Below are positions 47,831-59,419 of a DNA stretch of 64,000 nucleotides, piece after piece (position 1 is the stretch's first letter; each line of letters begins with the position of its first letter). The position numbers and the translations under genes were made by a program. Source of the DNA: Argentina anserina (Eukaryota; Streptophyta; Magnoliopsida; Rosales; Rosaceae); the NCBI RefSeq assembly GCF_933775445.1, contig NC_065872.1:4650001-4714000 (forward strand), in the 5' to 3' direction. Below the pieces are notes generated by a model. The model had not been told where the DNA came from, made no database searches, and saw only the letters and a list, made by a program, of their open reading frames with translations.

Positions 47831-49916
47831 ATGGGTTTCTGGACTCTGTTTGAGGTGGCATCCATGCCAATTCTGCAAGTTTTGATAATCAGTTTGTTGG
47901 GAGCCTACTTTTCTACAGAGTATTGCAATCTTCTTCCTTTAGGCGCTAGAAGATCCTTGAATAAGGTATGTTGTTTTAAAATTGAGCATGATCCTGCGTG
48001 TTTTCTTGTGATCTCGAAAGTTGTTGAGGCTTGATTTGCAAATGCAGATTGTGTTTGTGGTGTTTACGCCTTCCCTTATGTTTGCAAGTGTTGCTGAGAC
48101 TGTCACATTTGAGGACATCATTTCATGGTATGCAACATTTGTAAGAAATTTTTCCCATTTACAAATTTTCGTATTTATGACAGTTTGATCGTTCATTTTT
48201 CAGGTGGTTCATGGTTGTCAATGTAGCACTTACATTTTTGTTTGGATCGATTCTTGGATGGTTGGTGGTAAAGCTACTGAAACCAAAGCCTTATCAGGAA
48301 GGCCTTGTAATTGCTACATGTTCATCAGGTAAATTATATATTGTCAAAGTTCATTTCTGAACTCTCTCATATTGATGTAATATGAACTAATTATGTTCAA
48401 TCTTATTGATTATATAGCAAACTTGGGAAACCTTCTGCTTATACTCGTGCCTGCAATCTGTCATGAGGCTGGGAACCCCTTTGGCGATCATGAAGTTTGT
48501 AGCGCAGTTGGACTCTCGTATGTCTCGTTTTCCATGGCGGTAAGAAAATCACTTGCTCTTCATGATGTACAACATGAAGTTGGTATTAACAATTTTTCAC
48601 TTGGTTGGTGATGCAGCTTGGTGGTTTCTTCATTTGGACTTATACTTATCAGCTGATAAGATCCTCAGCTGTGAAATTTAAGGCACTTCAAGAAGCTGAA
48701 ACTGCAGCAACGAAGAGTCCGAACAAGGACTTAGATGCTGATGGGGAAACTCACCTTCTCAAAGGAGGAGATGAAGAGCAGGGTTCTATTGTAGTCTCAT
48801 CTAAATCGTCAGATCACCCCCCTGCTGTAAGTATATATCCTTTTAAGGTTTAAATGTCACACTAGGCTCAGTTTCTGGCTATGTACAAATACTAACTCAA
48901 ACTTTTCTTTGGACTATCCGGATTACTCAAATAGCAGATAGTACCTCATGAACCAGATGTATCATTCACCCGAAGAGTACTAGCATTGTGTCAACAGATA
49001 TTACATGAGTTACTGGCACCACCAACTTTGGCTGCAGTGAGTTTCATACCATATCATCTTTATTATATATGCAGGTGCTTCGTAAGACCTGAGGACTGAA
49101 GCATAAGTTGAATGTTTGCTTTATTTGATGTCTATGAGCAGATCATTGGATTTGTCTTTGGGGCAATTCCATGGCTGAAAGGCTTGATAATTGGCGACAA
49201 CGCCCCCCTCCGAGTGATCCAAGACTCAGTTACACAACTCGGGTAAGTAATTTCTACTTTTAGAGTTAGTGATTGCCACTATGCCTCAATAAAATTATTT
49301 CAAGACAATTAACAGCTAATGCACTGTGCAGGAATGGAACTATTCCTTGTATAACACTTATTCTTGGAGGAAATCTCATCCAAGGTAATGGACTTAACTT
49401 ATAAATTCAAATTTTCCATGAGTACACTACTTTCACAAGATCTAACCAAGTTGTTACTGCTATATGCTTGTGAAAAATAGGCTTAAGAGCATCGACAATC
49501 AAAATACCAGTCATCCTTGGTATCATCATTGTTCGATACATTCTACTTCCAGTAATCGGTATCTGGATTGTAAAAGGAGCAGGCCAACTAGGGTTTCTCC
49601 CACCAGACCCTTTGTTCAAGTTTGTGCTGATGGTGCAGTTCACATTGCCACCTGCCATGAACATTGGTAAGCAAGCAATTGCAGAAACTACTAACACTTC
49701 ACTGAATCTTTACCTAACCAAACAATGCAGTTCAATTCGAGTACCGAATGAACCACAGAAGTGCTTACATGCCTATCTGATGCTATTGCAGGTACCATAA
49801 CCCAGCTGTTTGACGTAGCCGAGGCAGAATGCTCGGTCATCTTCCTGTGGACATACTTGGTATGTGCATTAGCACTCACTGTGTGGTCTACAGTGTACAT
49901 GTGGATCTTGTCTTGA
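47831..49916 (+). CDS. PILS: PIN-LIKES (PILS) auxin carrier-like protein (411 aa)
   Basis: Exons 47831-47965, 48048-48127, 48204-48328, 48418-48539, 48617-48826, 48938-49036, 49142-49242, 49332-49384, 49481-49666 and 49792-49916, all GT-AG. The protein belongs to the membrane transport (auxin efflux carrier) family. The first hydrophobic half has SLNKIVFVVFTPSLMFASVA and ANLGNLLLILVPAIC; a hydrophilic loop spans about 150-215 (acidic, LLKGGDEEQG); the second half has NAPLRVIQDSVTQLGNGTIP, GGNLIQGLR, PPAMNIGTITQLFDVAEAEC and SVIFLWTY. PILS proteins sit in the ER membrane and control intracellular auxin levels. The usual GNLGN motif in the first half reads ANLGN here, at an exon junction. Which PILS subgroup it belongs to is not settled. 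Confidence 0.93.
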
Positions 49917-50599
49917 ATTGTGAAGGATGGCAAAGCCTTCCCAGAAGTAGCATGCATGAATACTTTTGGTTAGAGATTTCGCACGTAGAAGCAGAATTAC
50001 ATATTGGCTTTCTACGTCTCCATTTCTGATTCAATTGGTTTGGAAGTAAATTTTTTGTTCAGTGTGGTTTGGTTACCAGATGTCAGAAGTAAAATCTGAA
50101 GCCAAACAGGGTTTAGTTAAATTGCCATACGTCGATGTCAAAACTAATTGACATCCTTATATGGAGTCATGTATGTAACCATGTGAAATATTTGTTTAGT
50201 GGATTGTTCTCTAGAATTGAAACCAGTAAATTGGTACAACCAAATAACTGCACTGCAAATACGGCCACAACCTTTTGCCAGCGACCGCTGTTGTCGGCAA
50301 AAGTAGATGCTCATTGTTTCTGAAGACAGTTTCATTTCATTTTCTTCGCAGAACAAGAACCCTGGATACACGTAACATAATGAACCCTCCATAGTCATTA
50401 ACCGGCCAGTTTGCTTCTAATCTTTCAGAATCTACAGTAATTTGTGAACACTCGCGCTGAGAAAAAAATATCAAGATAAATGAAATGAACTACAATATCC
50501 CTGTGCCGCAACCGCTGCTGCTCCCGGAGTCGTGATTATTCCAACCAAGCATCAATGGCTCCTGGTTCACACTACTGTCCGGGATACAGGAAGGACAGG

Positions 50600-51167
50600 T
50601 TACTCATCCAACAGCTTAAGCTCGAGCTTGGGTCTATTCGGCTGGGGCTCGACAATCTCTAAATGAATTCTCACTGTCTGCAGAACACTGTATGAAATGC
50701 TACCATCCATTTTTCTAATCTTCTGCTGTTGCTCATCTACAAACCATTCTCCACTTCCCTTCTGACCTCTTGGGGTCAAGTACACAGGCCCTTCTATGCC
50801 AAACCTGCAAGAGAAAGACAGTAACGCATTACTTCACAAGTTTATTAATCACAAGGCTGAACAATGTTCACTACATAAGGCTGAACAATGTCCTGACGAA
50901 AATCAACGGAAGTAGCATTATATGGGACAAGTGATTTGTTAATCAGTCACACAAATAGTCAGATTGTAATCAGATGAAGACATCTTCACGTCTATAATTA
51001 CACCTGGGAAGATTTACGCCCTTTTACACAGACACAAATTTGATCAAACAAAAGGGATGATTCTGAATGGGTTTAAGAAACATACTTGGGGACAAATACA
51101 AAAAATCCATTGGATCTTATCCTGACAACTCTTGCCTCCGTGTCTGTTGGCCTGCATGAGCCAAATG

Positions 51168-51230
<63 letters not shown>

Positions 51231-54200
51231 AGATATTAAGAGCTTCATACCGTGTTTTGAAAAAAATCAGGGTATGGAGTTCCACTGAGGCCCGGCTTGC
51301 CATCTGGGCATTTCTATGTCGATAGTTTAAATCTGTAAGACAACAAACGAAACAGCAAATATGAGAAATAGATAAATAGACATGCGATTGGATGTTCTAT
51401 AGAAGATATTGGGATAGTCTTGGTTTATAAAAAGCAAATATGACAGGGAAAACTTCTGTACAATGTATAGAAAATGGGCTCATTTAGAATACAAGCTGAT
51501 GGCTGCAGATAGATTATTGTTAAACTATCATTTATGAACATGGGAGTATTCTAATACCCAAAGAAAAAAAAAATTTGACATGAGAAAATCCATACTTTCA
51601 GCAATACTATTGAGTTGGGTTCCATCATCGAATACAGTTGGAAGCTTGTGTATGCCCAGAGATGCAGCAAGCAACCGGTGCACTATGACATCTGTAGAAA
51701 AATAAACTTCTCAGGTCAATCAACAGTAACTCAGATCACCAAGATCCAAATGACTAAAACTGAAATTAACCTGCATATCTCCTTATAGGAGAGGTAAAAT
51801 GTGTATAGAGAGGTGCTGCAAGCCCATAATGTAGGTATTCTGGAAGGCTGAGGTCCCCACTACAGAAATAAACTGCCTAGATTGTGCCAAACAAAGAAAC
51901 AAAATATGTTTAGAATGGTTTTCTTGGAAGTGATTCCTCCATACAAAACCGATCTACGAAAATTACCTGTGTCATGCATCTAGTAGCCAATATACGGATC
52001 AGCTTATTAAAGTAGGGATCATCACCCTGCAAAAACATTTACATTGCTATTAGCATTTGAGAGAGAAGAAAAATACATAAAAATACCTTGAGCCTTTAAG
52101 GCTCATATCATCATAACGCCTATTAAATTAACACTTACCACAGCATGGTCGAGTGAATCAGCCAGTGCTTTTGAAGATGAAACATCCAAGTTGAGACCAA
52201 CAGCAGCAGCTGTCCGTAACAAAGGTTCAAGCATCTCTCGTGTCGGAGTAGGATGGCGCCTGCACCAACACACATGAAGTGTAAAATTGGTCAAACCAGG
52301 CACACGGATAAGTTCAAATGCAGGTATATATTGTAAGCCAGAAACATTAGTGAGAAAACTAATACATCCAGAAGCTGATGTATACAAACTCAATTAACCT
52401 ACTTAGATTATCATGCCTGTCTGATTTGTAAGTAAAAGGCAACCAGAAGTCCATTTTCAGGATGATAGCATGAGGCAATGACATTACTCAATAAAAATCC
52501 ATCAACATACCTCAATAGTGAGCACGAAGAATAATGTTTAAGAATCTTCTCAGCAACTGAAACATTAGCAGCAAGCATAAACTCTTCAACCATTTGGTTT
52601 GCTTCACGTATCTGGTACATACCTGCGTAGCAATTATCAACATTAAAAAAAATTAAGAAAATAAACGATAGCTCAGGGAAAGCCAAGAAAGTAAAATCAT
52701 TATAAACATAAAGCGAGCAACACTGGAGGTCATGTTCTCAAAGTCCTTGCACGTGATACTCTGAAGGTTAATGACTCAAAATACCACACATACTTGTAGT
52801 GAATCGGTCAACAAGTTAGTCAGAGAAACAGAACAAGCACAGCAAACCAAGAGAAACAACCACAAAGAAAAGAACACAAGAACACAGATTTAAGGTGGTT
52901 CAGCAAATAGCTTTGCCTACATCCACCGGACAGAAACACACTTCCACTATATTAATAATGGGTACACAAGAAAAACTAAGGAAACAAGGACTCTCTTCTC
53001 TTCCTATATTTCTCCTCTCTGCCCTCTCTCACCCTCTAACCGAGAATGGAACACACTTTGCTCTTTGTCTCTGTGATACTAAACCTAGAGCATAACCCCT
53101 CCTTATATAGCCATAAGGACAAACATGTTTCCTCACCAAATAGGAATCTTATTCCTAATAGTGGTAGGCTGTAAAGCCTCCTCCTTCTACAAGTAAACCA
53201 TCATCAATAAGGATTCTCTATCCTTACCGGAACACCATACTCTAAGAAACCATCTTAGGAAAAACACATGGGCTGGAAACCCAACAATACTAACATAATG
53301 TGAATGTGAAGTATTCTTTAAATAGAATTATGCCTACATACTTCGAATTAATTTCAAGAGATACTGTAACTTTCCGTGGTGAATTACAAAACAGCATAGA
53401 TGATTTCTTTCTCAGTGCAGATATACCATAAATCAAAATGCAGGGGAGAATAATATTACTTGCTACTTAAAAAACATACCAATATCGAGGGGATCATGAG
53501 TCTCAGTGTCAATTTGAAATTTGACTTCCGCCGATGCAAGAGTTAAGGCTCCTCTTTCTATACGTCTTGATCTCATTATCTGTAGCAGTGTATATGAAAG
53601 GGTACTCAGTGAAGTTGAGAGAAAAAGAAACATATTACAGATGTTTGAATATATAATTAAATGGTCCAAGTGCAGACCTTTGCTAATGTGTTCATGTTTC
53701 TCAGATCTGTAGTTACTGGATCTGTCATCCGGCTGAAATATAAGAGATATAATGAGAAACCAAAGGTGCGAGACAGTTATAGAGGACATTAAAAGGGACG
53801 ACCATGTTGTGGTGGAAAGTTCCAAAGCCCCACACAGGGTAACAGATTAAATACGTGATGCTGGAAAGCTTTAGGTCATTCTCTCCTTCTATAGCACTAT
53901 AATACCAGATATACAATTTTAGATATAGACATATATGCATATATGTTTGGTTTCAGGATTGTTTCCAGGTTTATTTCTTATCAAATCATTCCCAAGTCCC
54001 AACCCTCAGATAACCTCCTCTAACTCTTATAAAAATTGCATGGATCAACTCATTTTTACAATATCCATCTTACTTTTGTGCAGTAAACTGATGCAGCAGA
54101 CTAATTCTCTGCCTAAATTAATGTAGCAATGCAATATATGGGTATATATATCAGATGAATACGAATTTACATGAAGACGAATAACAATCATCTTTTTTTT

Positions 54201-57200
54201 TTGCAAAGGAATAACAATCATCTTTACAGAATGAGAAGAAACAATAGTACACAAAAGAGAAGACTTCCCTCCATCCAAAAGAACAATTAGAACTCTCAAC
54301 AGAAGCAACTGGCATGGTTAAAATGAATTAATCCATCATAGTGTACTTAACTAGGAATATAAATGTACCTATCATCCATCCTTGCCTGAGCTTCCACATA
54401 AGACAATGCGGCAGAAGATTTAATGACACTTTTTGTGTATCTTGTAGATATAATCTCAGCTTCAGATGTCATTTCCTGGAATTCAGTTAGGTAGAATCAT
54501 AACGATCTAAAAAAAAGGTAACTTATAACATAAATGAGTGTTAAAACTGACAAGTAAACAAAGAATTAAAGTGTCTTATCATGACTAATTTGTAAATAAA
54601 CATACCCAAATCACAGAAAAGGCTAGCCTTTCCACATCAGCTCGGAGTGAACATATATCTGGACAATAAAGATTATTAGTCAGTATATACTCAACAATGC
54701 AGACTATAACATTGAATAAGAGAATTAGACCTTCTGTCAGAGGCTTAGGAAGCATGTCAATGCGTCGATCGACAAGGTAGACTGATGTGCCCCTTTGTGA
54801 AGCCTCATCGTCGAGAGGGGTACCAGGATGTACAAAATTTGTAACATCAGCAATATCTAATTAATGTTAATGATTCAAACTTGTCAATAACTTATATCTT
54901 TCCATGAGACCTCATAAATGTAGTAGGATTATAAATATGTATAGAATGGGGGCATCCAACTCAATAACAGGCAACAGGTGGAATTCCCAAAATGAATGTC
55001 CTCATAGGTGACATGACTTGGGCCAAAAAAAGGGGAAAATTATATGAGTATATGCAAGGTTACACATTCCCAGATGCAGGGCACTGTCAATACTTGTCAA
55101 CAATTAAGTTAAAGCGACTGTTAAACACTAATTTCAGGATACGGACACCAACTTCATAATTTCCATTTGGAAGAGCTGTACAATGAAGTGCATCGTCGAT
55201 ATCCTTGCATCCTGTATAAACCAGAAGCAAAGTATCTTAGCTTAATGTTAACTGAACCATTTTTCCCAACACAAAACAGCAAAACTAAGAAGAACAACAA
55301 GTACGAAGAGGAAGGACAGAGACAGGAACAGGTCATATACCAGGAGGGTCCACACTGAAGACACGTAATTGTCGCAAATCCTCCCTAACAGGATTTGCCA
55401 AATCTTCAGAAGACACGGACCATGGCAGTGGCGGCAAGCATGCTAGAACTTGAGTAGAAAAGGGTCTTGTATTTATATCATTCTCAATCAAGACCACCTA
55501 CAGGATAAAAAAGCCAATGATAGTTGCTGGCGTTTAATATCATTTTATGGTATATATCCATATAGCGTTTTGTTTATATATAGAAAAATCAAATGTTTAA
55601 CTACTACATAGGAGTAAACACATGTTTACTCCAACAATAGTATAGCAAGCAATTGAACCCTTCAAACATACCTCAGTTTCAGTATCTTTATCACCAATCT
55701 GTCCTATAGTTCGTACATAATGGCCAGAAGGATAACGAGACAAACAGTCCCAAGAATCAACAGCCACAATAATTCTTTTGTCCAAAAGATTTTCTAGCTG
55801 TCGAGTTTGAATTCGGATCTTAGGAATCCTACAATCTTTTGAGACGAATAAGGCATGCGATATACCACCACTGCCAGCAGGCTTAGCCATTGGCTCCAAA
55901 GATCCACAATAACTGCATGAAAGATTGATTAGCTTATATCAGAAACTCCGCCAATAACCAGAAAAGCTTATCATAACCAACTCTAGCAACAAAGCACAAC
56001 AGGTGTACAATTCGAATCCTAACAGTAAGTTTCAGTTGCATATGATTTGACTCGGTCAACTTACGAATGCCAATTCCGCTTTATAATACCAACAATACGG
56101 CCAGATGGACGACTTGAAACAGAACATAATTCTCCAGTGGAACTTTGTGGTGGAGCTGTGGTTCTAGGAGCATCATCAGCACTGCCAGGAATTAGATGAA
56201 CACCTTCTTCTTCTTCATCCTCTGTGAGAGAGGAAAGTACAGAACATACTCATCAGAAGAATACGATAAGGAAACCAAAAGTAGAGAGAAAGAAGTCCTA
56301 AATATAGGCTCCAGAGGCCCAGCTTAGAACTTATTCACATGTGGGCTTGAGATACCAGAATTCCAACAGTAAATATATTTTGAGAATCCTCTTCTTTTTT
56401 ATACTATAGGAAGATTTTTTAAATCATTTTTCTCAGCATATTCAACTCGAAAAAGTAATCAGAAATTCGAACCAAAATTAGCCCCAAAACTCAGACTTAT
56501 GATTTCAAACCAAGCATACTCCTCGTGATATCAATTAAATGCATGCAGACCATTTTCATGTATCAACTACCTGCATCTGCAATAGCAAGATTTTTCTCCT
56601 CGTGCCATTGCTCCTGTGGCAGAAGCTGGACTGCCACTATATCACCATCAAAGGCCCTATTCATGTTCGCACGTCCATAAATTATTATTTCTTCACCAAT
56701 GCTCTGGCTTCCAACATATGCTTCAAATGGATTGTATCGGTTCACCCTAAGTTTTCCTTGATGGTAGAGATTTTGCTGGATACCAGAAGTAATCTCCGAT
56801 AACGGTTTATGCTGGCAAAAGTAATGAGAGCAAGGAACTAGTAAGAACCACTCGTTTTCATGTTACTTAAGATCCATTCGCAAAAAAATGGAGACTCAGT
56901 ACTATGATACCTCTGAGTAAATGATTTTCTTCTTTGATGGTCTCAAATCTTCAACATCCTCCATTGTTACATCTTCTGACGATCCAGGATGCACAAGCAG
57001 ATCAAGCAAATCCGGTCGGCTCAATGATCTCACATACGACTCCACTGAAGTTGCAAATTAGTAGCTTTATCAAAGTTTGCTCACTGACACACAATACCAA
57101 TAGCCTATTGACTACTAAGACAGTAATCACTCATACACACCTGTCTCTGCAGCAATCCCCTCTTCTAGAGCCTTCCTCTTATTCTCTTTGTCATTTGTTA

Positions 57201-58070
57201 AAAGTAAAATACGAACCGAACCAGCCAGATGAGTTTGGTACCACTGAGCAGCCACGCGAATAGCTGAATAGCAATTTCTTCAATGTCAACAGATTTCTTA
57301 ATTTTACACTATATTCAAATGCAATAACCAGCAAGTGGATAAACAAGAGCTCGAGTCCAAGAAGGCAAGAACAAGTGCAAACCTCTATCATTTCGGTCAT
57401 TTTTACTCTCTCCACTCATGTCGGTGACGTATGTATCCCTGTACACGGAGCAACAATCACCAAAATTTCCAATACGAAAACTCGAAAGCAACCTATATGA
57501 TAGATAATGCCACTTCTAATTCAGCAAAAGAAAAAAACCTACCTATGATGCTCATTAGAGAAAACAAAGAAATGCCGCAACGAATCGCTGCAAAGAGCTC
57601 TAAGCCTATGGTAAACCGACATGTTCCGGTTCTTGACCTCCTCGAGCACAATCGAAAGCACAACCACGTCGTCAATAGCCACATTCTCAATCAAATCAAT
57701 CTGCCAAAACCAATCATAAGCCTCAAAATCACTTGCTAGATTCACAGTTAGTGTTCAAATTCAACCAAACACCAATAGAAATGGAGATTCCGACCTGGTT
57801 GAGCACCACATTCGTGTCGAGGATGAGGACGGTGGAAGCGGTGGCGCTCAAGCGAGCGTTGGAGGTGTCGCAGCCTTTGCATACCGGAGCACCGCAGTAG
57901 ATATCGTCGCGGAGATAGTGCTCTCGGACGACCTGAGAGGCAGAACAGAAACCCTAATTAGCTGAAAAACCCTAGGTTTATGGTTTTGGGAGGGAAACAT
58001 TGAAGACTCCCCTGACCTTGGTGACTCTGCCGCCTCTGGTTCTCTTGACGTATGAGCGGTTCTTAATCAT
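50600..58070 (-). CDS. RRP44A: Exosome exonuclease/endonuclease RRP44A (DIS3) (936 aa)
   Basis: Twenty-four exons in transcription order: 58070-58017, 57932-57795, 57700-57543, 57438-57383, 57263-57141, 57044-56911, 56811-56571, 56221-56065, 55912-55672, 55497-55341, 55211-55149, 54856-54731, 54658-54606, 54475-54369, 53732-53678, 53579-53480, 52622-52511, 52259-52139, 52026-51967, 51876-51771, 51691-51596, 51332-51251, 51151-51086 and 50804-50600. It is the catalytic subunit of the RNA exosome. The CR3 cysteines (C31, C36, C39) keep the yeast spacing C-x4-C-x2-C. The PIN endonuclease domain starts [11 protein letters not shown] (D57). Cold-shock folds follow, then the RNB domain with [14 protein letters not shown] (D484, D490, D492, D493, same spacing as the four yeast catalytic aspartates), [19 protein letters not shown] and [14 protein letters not shown]. 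The C-terminal S1 domain ends KLELKLLDE. Both activities look intact. The PIN domain separates it from DIS3L2/SOV. Confidence 0.95.
51173..51227. repeat. (AG)n microsatellite within an RRP44A intron
   Basis: Perfect AG dinucleotide run of about 55 bases inside the 99-base intron 51152-51250. On the coding strand it is (CT)n, between donor and acceptor. Confidence 0.95.
52795..53286 (-). mobile_element. Solo LTR (492 bp) in an RRP44A intron, perfect 5-bp target duplication
   Basis: The plus strand starts TGTAGTGAATCGG and ends AACCCAACA, with identical atact pentamers at 52790-52794 and 53287-53291. Read on the minus strand (the gene's sense) it begins TGTTGGGTTTCCAGCCC and has a TATA box (ggctatataagg), as copia LTRs do. 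There is no internal region. It sits in the intron between exons 16 and 17 (52623-53479), which would be about 360 bases without it. Confidence 0.88.
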
Positions 58071-59419
58071 GGTTGGGGAGGTCCGACTTGGGCCGAGCTA
58101 CGGTGGTTGGAGCTATCGGAGATGGAGGAATACGACGTCGTTTTTGGGTGGTCGGCGAGTTTGGAGGGATGGGACTGTGAAATATATTGCAAGTAAGAAT
58201 CTGGTTTTCGTATCCGGCCGGTAAAGAATAAAAGAAATACAAATTACAGTGGCACGTGACAAATGCGTGAGGGCTCAGTTCACAATTCGCAATAATGGCC
58301 TCCACCGCTGCCCTAAGGCGGGCGTGTGTTGCTGTCTACAGTTTTGAATCTAATCAAATGGAGAGATGGAGAAAGAATTTAAAAGTCCGAAATTAATTAT
58401 ACTTTACAAAATTTTATCTAATCATTCGAAATTCAACAGAATTTTACGAAATTTTATGAAACTCTAAAGAAAAAAACTCTACAAAATAACACGAAATTCT
58501 ACCAAATATTAATATAAAAATAGTACGGTAGGTTGGTAGTTCTTATAAAGAATCTAATTAAATGAACAAAGGGTTTACAAGTTCAAACTTTTTTATAGTT
58601 TATAAAATCTTACAAATTTTACCTAATTATTAGTTCAATCAACATGTTATAAAGGAGGAAAATAAATCCATAAATTTCAAAGAAGGAAAAGAGGGGGGAA
58701 GAAGTTATTTATAACCCTAAGACTCAGATATCCAGAGCAAAATTGTTAATAACTTCAAGACCAATAATCTCATTTATTACACTTACATCATAATTTTGAG
58801 AAATATTTACACAGACAGAGAAGTGAGAGATAAATAATATAAAATGAGTAAGAGTAGTTTTTCTTTCTTCATCACCACTGAGAATATCAACTTACCCCTC
58901 ATATCGGTAGTCATATCAATTAATCGGTCAAATAACAATATGTATTAAAAGTAGATCGAATTATATAATTTATGTATTTATATGATAATTTTAAAAGTAA
59001 AATAATCTTAATTATCAGTGAGTTCTTTAAATTTGGCCAATTGAAAATGAGTTCATAAGACACGAAAACTATACCTTATGTTAGATTCATTTTATAGATA
59101 GATTAAGGATTATGATTTCATCGGTGTGGGGAACTGGCTTTTCCCGCGTTTTCCGAGCCCAATTAATAACCAAAACAAACCCGATCGCGAAAGCAAAGAC
59201 AACCCGATAAGTCTCTACTTCCGGAGTTAAAGATCCGAACCTTGCCGGGTCGGAAACCCCTTCGAATCTTGTAGTCCCCGACGCCTCCGCTTAGTCTCTC
59301 CTAAACCCCACGCCTCACTATTTCTTCCTCCGACGTCTTTCTTGACCATATTTGACCCCCCAAAGCCCCAAATTCCTCAGAGTTCTCGGTCATTGGGGGG
59401 AAGCAGACGCCTTGGATAG
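58071..59419. other. Divergent intergenic region between RRP44A and IRE1
   Basis: About 1.35 kb shared by two divergently transcribed genes. Positions 58380-58700 are AT-rich with short repeated aaattttac/gaaattc motifs. The last 300 bases are GC-richer, fitting the promoter and leader of IRE1. No ORF of note. Confidence 0.45.
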
